From Gonocerus acuteangulatus (Eukaryota > Arthropoda > Insecta > Hemiptera > Coreidae): a DNA stretch of 64,000 nt. The notes below the pieces were generated by a model. That model was not told where the DNA came from. It made no database searches and saw only the letters and a program-made list of their open reading frames with translations. Location: assembly GCA_946811695.1 (NCBI GenBank), contig OX328126.1, positions 85,507,536-85,571,535 on the forward strand, in the 5' to 3' direction. Position 1 is the first letter of the stretch. Each line of letters begins with the position of its first letter. The position numbers and the translations under genes are program-made. Positions 33,401-44,190 of this stretch are shown here, one piece after another.

Positions 33401-34034
33401 AGAAACTTTATTAGAAATAAATAAAATGGGCTGCCTAATTATATTGGGTTGCTAGGTACACAGCGTGCTTATCATCCATTCGGAAATAGGGTTAATTTGA
33501 AGGCTGAAGATGTAAGGAGTTGGAAACAAGGAATAGAGAATAAAGGAGATGAAGACTAAAGAAGGCTATAGTGATAAAAGAGAAGGAATTTATGATATTG
33601 AGGAGGAATTGATAGAATTGAAAATATAGTATTAAGTATAAAAAGAAACAGTGTGAATGGATGATAAGCACTCAGTGACTGTAGATGTGATTGCTAATTA
33701 TGCCAAGTGTGTCCACTAAAATGGACTCAGCTAATGCTGCCAGGTGGTCTGTGGTCAGTCCAAGATCTTCAAGGGTTGGGTTGGGTTGGTAGTTTAAGTA
33801 TAAAAAGAAACAGTGTGAATGGATGATAAGCACTCAGTGACTGTAGATGTGGTTGCTAATTATGCCAAGTGTGTTCACTAAAATGGACTCAGCTAATGCT
33901 GCCAGGTGGTCTGTGGTCAGTCCAAGATCTTGAAGGAAGAGTGCTGTGCTCTTCGGAATGGTCCCTCTCGTTCCGAACCACAGGCCCTTTACTATTAAGT
34001 ATAAAAAGAAACAGTGTGAATGGATGATAAGCAC
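33400..34034 (-). pseudogene. RLE-type (R2-like) LINE 3' end with 3' UTR
   Basis: On the minus strand, 33997-33834 encodes IVKGLWFGTRGTIPKSTALF, LQDLGLTTDHLAALAESILV and NTLGIISNHIYSH then a stop. This is the extreme C-terminus of the restriction-like-endonuclease class of LINE proteins ('GARGTIPK...L...HIYS'). Beyond the stop, the minus strand continues through about 430 bp with TTCTAATAAAG near 33410 (poly-A signal), so this end of the array is the authentic 3' UTR side of the element. The coding piece sits within the first units of the array. Confidence 0.75.
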
Positions 34035-37000
34035 TCAGTGACTGTAGATGAGATTGCTAATTATGCCAAGTGTGTCCACTAAAATGGACTCAGCTAATGC
34101 TGCCAGGTGGTCTGTGGTCAGTCCAAGATCTTCAAGGGTTGGGTTGGTAGTTTAAGTATAAAAAGAAAGAGTGTGAATGGATGATAAGCACTCAGTGACT
34201 GTAGATGAGATTGCTAATTATGCCAAGTGTGTCCACTAAAATGGACTCAGCTAATGCTGCCAGGTGGTCTGTGGTCAGTCCAAGATCTTCAAGGGTTGGG
34301 TTGGGTTGGGTTGGTAGTTTAAGTATAAAAAGAAACAGTGTGAATGGATGATAAGCACTCAGTGACTGTAGATGTGATTGCTAATTTGCCGAGTGTGTTC
34401 ACTAAAATGGACTCAGCTAATGCTGCCAGGTGGTCTGTGGTCAGTCCAAGATCTTCAAGGGTTGGGTTGGGTTGGGTTGGTAGTTTAAGTATAAAAAGAA
34501 ACAGTGTGAATGGATGATAAGCACTCAGTGACTGTAGATGTGATTGCTAATTATGCCAAGTGTGTCCACTAAAATGGACTCAGCTAATGCTGCCAGGTGG
34601 TCTGTGGTCAGTCCAAGATCTTCAAGGGTTGGGTTGGGTTGGGTTGGTAGTTTAAGTATAAAAAGAAACAGTGTGAATGGATGATAAGCACTCAGTGACT
34701 GTAGATGTGATTGCTAATTATGCCGAGTGTGTTCACTAAAATGGACTCAGCTAATGCTGCCAGGTGGTCTGTGGTCAGTCCAAGATCTTCAAGGGTTGGG
34801 TTGGGTTGGGTTGGTAGTTTAAGTATAAAAAGAAACAGTGTGAATGGATGATAAGCACTCAGTGACTGTAGATGTGATTGCTAATTATGCCAAGTGTGTT
34901 CACTAATATGGACTCAGCAAATGCTGCCAGGTGGTCTGTGGTCAGTCCAAGATCTTCAAGGGTTGGGTTGGGTTGGGTTGGTAGTTTAAGTATAAAAAGA
35001 AACAGTGTGAATGGATGATAAGCACTCAGTGACTGTAGATGAGATTGCTAATTATGCCAAGTGTGTTCACTAATATGGACTCAGCTAATGCTGCCAGGTG
35101 GTCTGTGGTCAGTCCAAGATCTTCAAGGGTTGGGTTGGGTTGGTAGTTTAAGTATATAAAGAAACAGTGTGAATGGATGATAAGCACTCAGTGACTGTAG
35201 ATGTGATTGCTAATTATGCCGAGTGTGTTCACTAAAATGGACTCAGCTAATGCTGCCAGGTGGTCTGTGGTCAGTCCAAGATCTTCAAGGGTTGGGTTGG
35301 GTTGGTAGTTTAAGTATATAAAGAAACAGTGTGAATGGATGATAAGCACTCAGTGACTGTAGATGTGATTGCTAATTATGACGAGTGTGTTCACTAAAAT
35401 GGACTCAGCTAATGCTGCCAGGTGGTCTGTGGTCAGTCCAAGATCTTCAAGGGTTGGGTTGGGTTGGTAGTTTAAGTATATAAAGAAACAGTGTGAATGG
35501 ATGATAAGCACTCAGTGACTGTAGATGTGATTGCTAATTATGCCAAGTGTGTCCACTAAAATGGACTCAGCTAATGCTGCCAGGTGGTCTGTGGTCAGTC
35601 CAAGATCTTCAAGGGTTGGGTTGGGTTGGGTTGGTAGTTTAAGTATAAAAAGAAACAGTGTGAATGGATGATAAGCACTCAGTGACTGTAGATGTGATTG
35701 CTAATTATGCCGAGTGTGTTCACTAAAATGGACTCAGCTAATGCTGCCAGGTGGTCTGTGGTCAGTCCAAGATCTTCAAGGGTTGGGTTGGGTTGGGTTG
35801 GTAGTTTAAGTATAAAAAGAAACAGTGTGAATGGATGATAAGCACTCAGTGACTGTAGATGTGATTGCTAATTATGCCGAGTGTGTTCACTAAAATGGAC
35901 TCAGCTAATGCTGCCAGGTGGTCTGTGGTCAGTCCAAGATCTTCAAGGGTTGGGTTGGGTTGGGTTGGTAGTTTAAGTATAAAAAGAAACAGTGTGAATG
36001 GATGATAAGCACTCAGTGACTGTAGATGTGATTGCTAATTATGCCAAGTGTGTTCACTAATATGGACTCAGCTAATGCTGCCAGGTGGTCTGTGGTCAGT
36101 CCAAGATCTTCAAGGGTTGGGTTGGGTTGGGTTGGTAGTTTAAGTATAAAAAGAAACAGTGTGAATGGATGATAAGCACTCAGTGACTGTAGATGAGATT
36201 GCTAATTATGCCAAGTGTGTTCACTAATATGGACTCAGCTAATGCTGCCAGGTGGTCTGTGGTCAGTCCAAGAACTTCAAGGGTTGGGTTGGGTTGGGTT
36301 GGTAGTTTAAGTATAAAAAGAAACAGTGTGAATGGATGATAAGCACTCAGTGACTGTAGATGAGATTGCTAATTATGCCAAGTGTGTTCACTAATATGGA
36401 CTCAGCTAATGCTGCCAGGTGGTCTGTGGTCAGTCCAAGATCTTCAAGGGTTGGGTTGGGTTGGTAGTTTAAGTATATAAAGAAACAGTGTGAATGGATG
36501 ATAAGCACTCAGTGACTGTAGATGTTATTGCTAATTATGCCGAGTGTGTTCACTAAAATGGACTCAGCTAATGCTGCCAGGTGGTCTGTGGTCAGTCCAA
36601 GATCTTCAAGGGTTGGGTTGGGTTGGTAGTTTAAGTATATAAAGAAACAGTGTGAATGGATGATAAGCACTCAGTGAATGTAGATGTGATTGCTAATTAT
36701 GCCGAGTGTGTTCACTAAAATGGACTCAGCTAATGCTGCCAGGTGGTCTGTGGTCAGTCCAAGATCTTCAAGGGTTGGGTTGGGTTGGTAGTTTAAGTAT
36801 ATAAAGAAACAGTGTGAATGGATGATAAGCACTCAGTGACTGTAGATGTGATTGCTAATTATGCCGAGTGTGTTCACTAAAATGGACTCAGCTAATGCTG
36901 CCAGGTGGTCTGTGGTCAGTCCAAGATCTTCAAGGGTTGGGTTGGGTTGGTAGTTTAAGTATATAAAGAAACAGTGTGAATGGATGATAAGCACTCAGTG

Positions 37001-37125
37001 ACTGTAGATGTGATTGCTAATTATGCCAAGTGTGTTCACTAAAATGGACTCAGCTAATGCTGCCAGGTGGTCTGTGGTCAGTCCAAGATCTTCAAGGGTT
37101 GGGTTGGGTTGGGTTGGTAGTTTAA
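33632..37125. repeat. ~165-bp satellite (~21 copies) made from a LINE 3' end
   Basis: About 21 direct units of 158-170 bp (one longer, 33806-34008). On the minus strand each unit encodes LEDLGLTTDHLAALAESILV, NTLGIISNHIYSH, a stop, then the first bases of the 3' UTR (GTGCTTATCATCCATTCACA), joined through a (CCCAA)2-4 tract to the next unit. The plus strand therefore carries (TTGGG)n once per unit. Units differ by scattered SNPs (aaaatgg/atatgg, gccaag/gccgag, aaaaag/tataaag) and by the number of TTGGG repeats. The terminal unit at 37125 passes into ALKLPTQPNPT-encoding sequence. Confidence 0.93.
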
Positions 37126-37129
37126 GGGC

Positions 37130-37680
37130 AGAAAACTGCTTGGTCATCTCCGCCCTTGTTGTGTTTAATTGTGCAAGATTAATGTTAGGATGGAGAGTGT
37201 TTTCAGTATTATGTGTTTGAGATAGAGTTGTGTTACTAAAGTTGTATTTGGGAGAATCTAAGTTTGGAAAAAAAGAGAAATTATTGTTGTTATAAAATTG
37301 CATGGATATAAGAACAAGATTCACACACACATAAATATATTTGCACTTATATAAATATAGTATACATATATATGTATAGTGCACAGTACATATATAAATA
37401 CACTACAAATAATAAAAAATATATATAATGTAAACATATATTTTGTTTTATTTTATTATTTTTTTATTCTTTTTTTTTTTTTTTTTTTTTATTTATTTAT
37501 TTTTTTTTATTTTATTTTTTTTGTTATTTTATTTTGATATTTTTAAAAATATTTTCTTCTTCTTTTTCCCTTTTTTTCCCTTCTTTTGTTTTAACTTTTT
37601 TTTTTTTTGTATATATATTTCTATTTTCCTCATTTATTTATTTTGATATATACTAGTGATTACACTGTACAACTAACAAC
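37130..37680. other. T-rich spacer between satellite and RLE fragment
   Basis: It contains an open minus frame continuing out of the last satellite unit (NTTRAEMTKQFSALKLP region) without recognisable homology, then a long T-rich low-complexity block (37441-37640). Confidence 0.5.
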
Positions 37681-38127
37681 AAGATCTTGAAGGAAGAGCG
37701 CTGTGCTCTTGGGAATGGTCCCTCTCGTTCCGAACCACAGGCCCTTTACTATATACTTGCGCTTCCCAAATTCATCTTAAAACTTTTCTTGGTAATACGC
37801 CGTGCATTTTGAGTATATGTTCTTCTTTTCGGCATCTATTTTTTCATCCTCTTCTATATCGTTGCTTTCGAACCGTACTGCAGGATCGAGGATATACGCC
37901 GTATTTCCGGTTTTAGGGAACGCAATGATATCGGCATACCGTGGATTACCTTCTTCGTCAACACCGTAAACCTCTTCGAAGCATTGCAATTTATTTTCTA
38001 TGAGGTGGCTTATTATTGTATGCTTCACGTTGTGGTGTCTCCGGGTGAAGAGGTGCATGCTGTTAGGACAACTACCAAGCACATGGGCTGGTGTTTCGGC
38101 CTCCCTAAAATAAAAGAAGCAGAAAGG
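37681..38127 (-). pseudogene. Restriction-like endonuclease domain of an R2-type LINE
   Basis: On the minus strand: a degraded Cys/His finger (FREAETPAHVLGSC), RRHHNVKHTIISHLIENKL, EEVYGVDEEGNPRYADIIAF, YILDPAVRFESND, AEKKNIYSKCTAYYQEKF, then an in-frame TAA (about 37774), and in the same frame DEFGKRKYIVKGLWFGTRGT and IPKSTALFLQDL ending at 37681. R-H...D-I-I...D-x-x-V-R-F-E is the PD-(D/E)XK-like nuclease core of R2/CRE/NeSL-type LINEs, which nick the target for reverse transcription. One nonsense codon plus truncation on both sides. It is the parent-type sequence of the adjoining satellite. Confidence 0.88.
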
Positions 38128-38158
38128 GGAGAAAAGATAAGTGAGGGGTATATCGGAG

Positions 38159-38953
38159 CTATATTTTTGAATATAGGTTAATTATCTTTAAGTGAGTTAG
38201 TATGGTGTTAATATGTTGACTATTTTCTGATAGTAAGTCTTGTAAGTCGTGAGGAATTGCTAGGTGGTCTCGTAATCTGGAGTCAGTAAGTATGTGTTTA
38301 ACTCTTAATGTCTCGTTACAACATGTGCATACAGGTCTGTCTTGTCGTTCCATTAGAAAGGAGTGAGTTAGTAAACTGTGTCCTAAGCGAAGTCTCGTCA
38401 TAATAACTTGGTCTCGTCTTGTTAGGCTTTCTCTTGACCAGGGTCTTATTGTATTTTTTATTTCCCGCAGTTTTCTGTCTGCCAGTCGTTTACTGTCTTA
38501 TTTTCAGCTAGTTTGCATAGGTCAGTTGCTGTCATTTTGTTCAGGTCAGGTGTAGGTCTTTGAGTTGCAGTTTTCGCTAGTAAGTCTACTGTAGTGCTCT
38601 GTGAACTCCCTTCATGTCCAGGTAACCAAAACATAGTGATATGTCTGTTCTCTGTTTTTATCTGAGTAGTTGTGTAAAAATTTCAATAACGATAGGGTGT
38701 GTGCTGTAAGTGTTTGCCATGGAGTGTAATGAACTTAGTGAGTCAGTGCATGAATTTTTATGTTTTCTGTGTATGTGCTAAGAGTGTGTGCGTTTAGTTC
38801 TGATGTGTATACAGTAGTGTGATCGGGTAATCTTATGTGATAAGATTCGTTTCTTGTAATAGCAGCGACTCCGGTCCCGTAATTTGTTTTTGATCTGTCC
38901 GTAAATACGTAATGAGTGTTATTATTTTGCCTAGGAAAGGAATTAATTTTCAT
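38159..38953 (-). pseudogene. LINE RNase H plus C-terminal Cys/His domain (broken)
   Basis: Minus strand, order from 38953: RNase H start with YVFTDRSKTNYGTGVAAI (the usual TDGS is TDRS here), ...YTSELNAHTLS; about 38540-38700 encodes a FWLPGHEG-like motif out of frame. Then RLRLGHSLLTHSFLMERQDR, PVCTCCNETLRVKHILTDSR and a tail ending INLYSKI (38159). The last zinc ligand is Ser (TDSRL) where relatives have Cys. Several frameshifts. Same LINE group as 47290 and 54495. Confidence 0.82.
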
Positions 38954-38959
38954 GGCAAG

Positions 38960-40095
38960 TATTGCAATAATTACTATGAAACAATTATTTCACAAGTCCA
39001 GCGAATTTCACCTCTCTATCATATCACCGGTTCGTGAATATTCACATAAGTCTTGCTTAGTATAAAATCTATTAATTAATGAAAACATTGTAAAATCTAC
39101 TTGGGAAATCTTGGTTTTGCTATGAGATACTAGTTACGGAGAGTACACCAATTCTTGCGAAAAGTCTGTAACGAGACAATAGCATGTGAACTTTGTATTT
39201 CCCACCTTTGTACTTATGTAACTAAAGCCTAAAATCACAAAAAGAATTATTCATCTAATCTAATTATCTAATCTTATACATGTGAAAAAACATTTAGTGA
39301 ACAGTAGGTAATTAACATTTGCTGCAGCAATTCGTTTATTAAAATTATATTTTAAGTTAAAAATAAATTTTATAATTATGAGTAATAAATAATTCAATTA
39401 TCTCTTATTGGAAAAATCCCTGAATCCTTTTTCACACATTAAATAAGTAACAAGAGTAGAAAAATTCAGGGTTCGGGCATATTACAATAATTTACATGTA
39501 CGAAACATTTAATAGATGAAATAAGAATGTATTTTTTCCCCCTGATGAGGCAATTAACACCAAAATCTGAGTGTTATCATGAATGTTTATTACGAGATAA
39601 GATTTGTGCAAAGAAGTCGTTGATTGATCGCAAATTCACAAACGTTCAACCAGAACATTTTATACCAATGCAATTCACATTAAATTTACAAGTTTACACA
39701 TCAAAATCATTTTAAGATTGTCTGTTCTATAAAAAATATTTATTTGAAATGTGATTTTTGTATGCCATTTGAGATCATTTCAGTAAGAAAATTTATCAAA
39801 AACTATAAATAAATCATATTCACAATATCTTGCAAAAACGAAGTATCTACAGCCTGTTGAGATAGACGAAAAAGATCAATTCTGCACGCGCGAAATTTTG
39901 TGGGAAATATTACCAACAGTTCCACCATTAGCATACTCCCATTTCAGCATTTTGTTTACTTACACAATAGCTTCTTGTTCATAGCATGTAATCAAAGAAA
40001 AACGTGAAGATTTGTATTTATTTAATAATGTTTACGCAACTTAGGCGATAAAAAAATTCAAAGTTAGTGAGGAATACTCTGAATTTGTTTGAGGC
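38960..40095. other. AT-rich intergenic
   Basis: Only the short 'gttccaccattagcatactcc' repeat (about 39925-39950, shared with ~14740) is recognisable. Confidence 0.4.
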
Positions 40096-40098
40096 AAA

Positions 40099-40632
40099 AT
40101 CGTCCCTTCCATATCAAACTAATCGACTATGCAATTCGGAGGAAACTTGGAAACGAATATATTCTATCCATAGGAAAATAAATATATTGAAAAATGGTCT
40201 TATTCGATACTTTATTTAAGGCATTAAAGGCTATTCTAAAGGGGTTAGAGTTGTGTCAATTTTCGACAAGCCCTTACATTCATGGGCGTATAAAAGGGGG
40301 GGGGCTGACAGGGCTGCATACGCCCCCCCGAAATTTTTATTTGATCGGTGGAAATTTAATAAAACCCTTAAAAATAAATTAAATAAGATCATTTAGTTCA
40401 TAAAACATATTCTATTTTGAGTGTAATAGCGTTTAAGTTGGCTAAAACTCTTCCAAGATCTAAATTGTTAGTATTCCATACACCGGAAATGGTCTCAGCC
40501 CCCCCCCCTCCGAAATTTTCCCAGCCCCCTCCGAAATTATTTTCTATATACGCCCATGCCTGCCTCCCACAATTCAAGAGCAATGTCCGGAATCTGAAAA
40601 AAACTGAATAGTTTGACATGGTAGAGATAATA
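40099..40632. mobile_element. ATCGTCCCT MITE, copy 2, split by a nested MITE
   Basis: Left part 40099-40272 and right part 40570-40632 match 30257-30514 (ATCGTCCCTTCCATATCAAA; GAATAGTTTGACATGGTAGA). The central ~290 bp is the foreign element described next. The terminal bases have diverged more than in the first copy. Confidence 0.72.
40281..40558. mobile_element. MITE CATGGGCGTATA...TATACGCCCATG (278 bp), nested
   Basis: Inverted ends CATGGGCGTATA / TATACGCCCATG with G-rich subterminal blocks: GGGGGGGGCTGACAGGGCTG left, CCCCTCCGAAATTTTCCCAG right. A fragment of the same family (CATGGGCGTATATAGGAAAT, GGAGGGGGCGGGGCTGGGAA) lies at 46255-46320. The two facing 64-73-codon open frames across it are an effect of the G/C runs. 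Confidence 0.75.
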
Positions 40633-40634
40633 TC

Positions 40635-41735
40635 TCCAGGAGTGTTAATGTAAGTGTTATTAATAGAGCCCGGAAGTTAGGCTTTTTTATCTGAATGGAT
40701 ATATTGAAGAATCGGATAGAAATAAATATGTTTCCGTGCATTTAGCAAGTGTAGAGACAATTTTTATTTTGCCTTTTTTGCCTATTTTGGCTATTTTAAG
40801 ATTTAAAGCCTTTTTTTGCCATTTTTGCTCGTTATGCAATTTTTTTCTGCGATTTAAACATTTTAAAAAGCACATTTCGAATTTCAGTTCGTCGAAAACA
40901 AAAAAGGTTTCACAAATTAAATTACATTTTGCCGTCACAAATATCAATTCGAAAGCTTATTTTCCCAACCCGTGGATTGACCCTCTGTAAATAACAGAGC
41001 CTTCCTTAGTAGAAGGAATGCACAAGCATAATGAATAGCAGGAAAGAGAGAGGATGAGAGAAGTACGTCTCCTTCCTCACACCCCTTTTGCTGTGACAAT
41101 GGTGTAGTTACCTGGTATTCCGGATTTAGAAATGATACGATAATGCAGAGGAAGTTTTTCCATAATGAAAAACATTTTTTCTGAGGTCTATGAGAGTTTA
41201 TACTTTGAAAAAGCATCTTGTCGTTGCTTGTAAGAAGGGAAAGTAAGAGTAAGTACACTAATTCTGTGGTTAATTGATAATAAAGAAATGAATGAGTATT
41301 TAAAATACATATTTTCATTAATAATGAGTGAGATTCTTCTTTGCCTTCACTCCTAATAAATGCCTATTTTAATTACAGTACTGCCTATTTTCAGTATTTC
41401 AAGTGCCTTTTTGCCTGCCTATTTTAACCAAAAAAAAAAAAAAAAATGCCTATCTTCCGGGCTCTATTTATTAGTTTTCAGGTAAAATATTAATACCTCA
41501 AACTTGTTTCAATGTAAGTGATATATGTCGGTTCAGATAGTCAACTGTCAAGTATATGTAACAGTTAAAGATTTTGAAAGTCAGGTCACGTCGTACGTCC
41601 TGTAATTCTTTCAATGTTGTTCTGTCGATACGTTTTTCTTCCTTTACAAAATCTACAAAAATGTATACTGTTATTTTACGTTTTACTTAATGGTAAACAT
41701 ATCAGTTTTATAAAGTTATTTAGATCTGTGCTATA
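40635..41735. other. AT-rich intergenic
   Basis: The phrases 'gcccggaagttaggc' (40670) and 'tgcctatcttccgggctc' (41446) are inverted, with T- and A-runs and repeated 'tttttgcctattttg' inside both. Thus 40668-41465 may itself be an ~800-bp element with short inverted ends. Overlapping open frames inside have no family signature. Confidence 0.4.
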
Positions 41736-41739
41736 ATTA

Positions 41740-41950
41740 TTACGAATTTTAAATTTTGAAAAGTGTTTATATGGCGTCATAGTGTTTGATTTGTTTTAAG
41801 TAATGCAGTGTTTTTTCTATATATTGGCTCCCGTCACAGAGTAAGATAGTCAAGCTGTCTGGTAGGTCAAAGTTTTGTCGAAGTCTGTATTCAGTTAGTA
41901 AGTGTTTAATAATTATTGTTGTGTTGCAGTATTAGCAATGTGAAGAGTTC
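41740..41950 (-). pseudogene. LINE tail (C-terminal Cys/His domain), stop-containing
   Basis: Minus strand: C-stop-YCNTTIIIKHLLTEYRLRQNF, then DLPDSLTILLCDGSQYIEKT and LHYLKQIKHYDAI. It aligns with CQYCNTTLTVKHLLTDCRLR of the 54495 copy. The second zinc-ligand Cys is Tyr and a nonsense codon interrupts the first CxxC. Old relic. Confidence 0.75.
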
Positions 41951-41954
41951 TAAA

Positions 41955-42835
41955 GTTTATCATTATATAAAAATGTAGAGATTATTATTATTGAAGGAAA
42001 ATGTAGAAAAGAAAAAGAAATAATCTATTAAAAGTAAAAGTTAAAGCTAAAAATATAGAAGGTAATAAAGATGCGAAGAAGCTTCTTAAAAAAAAATAAA
42101 AAGATGCGAAAGTTAGTTTCTTTTAATGACGCAATGACTTAGTTATTTTCAATGAAATTAATCTTAACTTTACCTTTCTGGTATTGCTAAGAAATAAAGA
42201 CGAGATTAAAGTTTTCAGTAATTAGTTTGAAAGTTACGTCTTTCTCTTACGAAAGTGTGCTACTTTTGAAAGACAGTATCTCTTTTCAGATCATATTTTT
42301 TCCTAACACTATTAGTCAATACTTCCTTTAAGTGCATTCTGCCTCCTGAGTGAGAATAAACTCTCAAACCGCACCATAAAAAAGAACAATCAGAAAGCAT
42401 TTTGCCCCATGCTTCTTGCCCTTTGTTGCTTTATGGACGGCTGGTTTCGACATTCGTCATTTTCCTTCGCCGACGACTCGTTATCAAAAACTCATTTTGT
42501 TCTGACGTCACAGGAGTGTTTAAACGTAATGCGCTATTCCATCCAATGAATGGCCTATTGCGTGTCTCTCAACGAAACGTCCCAGAAATAAAGGGGTTCT
42601 TTGGCAAAATGTCTTTCGACCCTGACTTTTGTTTAAAAAATTAATTAATGTCGATTTAATTTTAGAAAAATTAATATTATCTAAGTCACTTGGATGGGCG
42701 TTTCTCGAATGTGAATTGATTCGAACTGAAATGAATTACGAATTTCGTAGATAATTGTAAGAAATCGTGAAAGCTATCCATATCGAAGAGTCTTCCATAT
42801 CGTAGATCAATCTTCTGAGCCTAGAGGATCGGTCT
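41955..42835. other. AT-rich intergenic
   Basis: No recognisable element. An 80-codon open frame at 42402-42644 has no family signature and no neighbours to support it. Confidence 0.4.
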
Positions 42836-42837
42836 TT

Positions 42838-43022
42838 TCATTTCGATTCGATTCGATTCAAAAGATCGATTCATATTCGATTTAAAAGATCGATTCATAT
42901 TCGATTTAAAAGATCGATTCATATTCAATTCAAAAGATCGATTTATATTCGATTTAAAAGATCGATTCATATTCAATTCAAAAGATCGATTCCTATTCGA
43001 TTTAAAAGATCGATTCATATTC
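42838..43022. repeat. Tandem array, 24-bp unit (~8 copies)
   Basis: Unit AAAAGATCGATTCATATTCG with ATTT, with cgattt/caattc variation. As 24 is a multiple of 3 the minus strand stays open as (NRSFKSNM)n. No evidence that it is translated. Confidence 0.93.
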
Positions 43023-43158
43023 GAGAATCGCCAATCACTAATCTACACCTTTTACACCTCAACGGTCGATTATTTTTTCTCGTTTATATAAAATGTTTAG
43101 AACGTTGACAATCCATGCTGTCAACTATCTGAAACTTTTTAATTGACATGCGCTAATT

Positions 43159-43336
43159 TTTTTTTTTTTTTTACGGCGCTTCGACGTCTTGGCCATTAGC
43201 GCCGACATCCAGTGTGCAGCGAGGAATTTTCCCTAGGAGCCGTGGGATGAGAAAATTCCTTCCGCCGGTGGGAATCGAACCCACCATCTCCCGCTTATGA
43301 ATCCAAGGCGCTAGCCACTAGACCACGGGAGACCCT
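43159..43336 (-). mobile_element. Full-length tRNA-derived SINE
   Basis: Minus strand: head GGTCTCCCGTGGTCTAGTGG CTAGCGCC, with A box TGGTCTAGTGG and B box GGTTCGATTCC; the anticodon-loop position reads TTCATAA (CAT). The body is AGGAATTTTCTCATCCCACG...CTGCACACTGGATGTC and the tail GGCGCTAATGGCC...GAAGCGCCGTAAAAA, then poly(A). Flanked by GCTAATT at 43152-43158 and 43340-43346 as target duplication. Both Pol III boxes are intact. Confidence 0.9.
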
Positions 43337-43439
43337 TGGGCTAATTATTTTAATGAATTTGCCAGGATTAATTAGATAGGAGGCGATGTGATAAGTAAGG
43401 TTAAAATAAGCCAATTTTTTTATTACTATGGAATAGTTC

Positions 43440-43995
43440 ATTATTTATCAATATATATAAAAATCCCGTGTCTGTCTGTTTGTCCGTTTGTCTGTTTGTT
43501 CCTTATACAAATCTGATTTTGACCAAACTTGGCACACAGGTAGGTCATGACCAGGGTAGTCTCGTAGGCTAGGCCAAAAAAGGCTACCAGCTGTCTGTCT
43601 GTATGTTGGTACCTTATACAAATCCACACCTTTTGACTGAATTTGACCAAACTTGGCACACAGGTAGTTCTTGATGCGGGGAGTGTCGTAGGGTAAGTCA
43701 AGAACTTCTACCACCTGTCTGTCTGTATGTTTGTTCCTCATACAAATCCACATCTTTTGACTGTATTTGACCAAACTTGGCACACACGTAGGTCTTGATC
43801 CGGGGAGTGACGTAGGCTAGGTTAAAATCGTCTAGGACTAAAAGTTCCGAGGTCACGGGTTCGATACTGTGAACCCGAACAGTTGCAGTTTTGCCTTATT
43901 AAATATTAATATTACTTATTTGGTTTCTAATTTATTTAGGCTTTTCTAGATGCAGAAAGTAGGTGTAGCATGGCACACCGGGTAACAGCTAGTAA
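43440..43995 (+). mobile_element. Dispersed modular repeat ('tgtctgtctg' element), plus orientation
   Basis: Starts after TATATATAAAAATCCCGTGT and contains three to four ~115-bp modules (TGTCTGTCTGTATGTT, 'ttatacaaatc', GACCAAACTTGGCACACAGG, 'ggggagtgtcgtaggctag'). It ends with AGGCTTTTCTAGATGCAGAA, 'agtaggtgtagcatggcacaccgggtaacagctag'. The same element lies inverted at 53304-54085. The overlapping 86- and 111-codon minus frames are repeat by-products. I cannot name the superfamily; similar AT-flanked modules occur in Helitron-like and RTE-related repeats. Confidence 0.6.
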
Positions 43996-44190
43996 TATAT
44001 ATAATTCAGAATTCTTATTAAATCCCTTAAGGTGGAACGTGAGTGTAATTCTAACATAAGTCACATTTTATGATCCATCTTCTGAAAACATTTTGGGCAA
44101 ATGAAGGCATAGAACCTCTTGAACCAAACACCGATTACAACCTAATATTGGATACAGTAACTTCTAGGGAAGAATCAATAATTCATAATT

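Noticed and set aside
33632..37125. Telomeric or interstitial telomere repeat because of (TTGGG)n
   Set aside because: TTGGG occurs only 2-4 times per ~165-bp unit at a unit junction, not as a continuous array, and differs from the arthropod TTAGG motif.
37443..37646. 67-codon Phe-rich open frame
   Set aside because: Translation of a T-rich low-complexity tract.
43260..43336. Functional tRNA gene
   Set aside because: A and B boxes are good but the acceptor stem does not close and the sequence continues into a SINE body and poly(A) tail.
43441..43783. Overlapping 86- and 111-codon frames with CVPSLVKFSQK repeats
   Set aside because: They arise from the modular 'tgtctgtctg' repeat; the same text appears in two frames.
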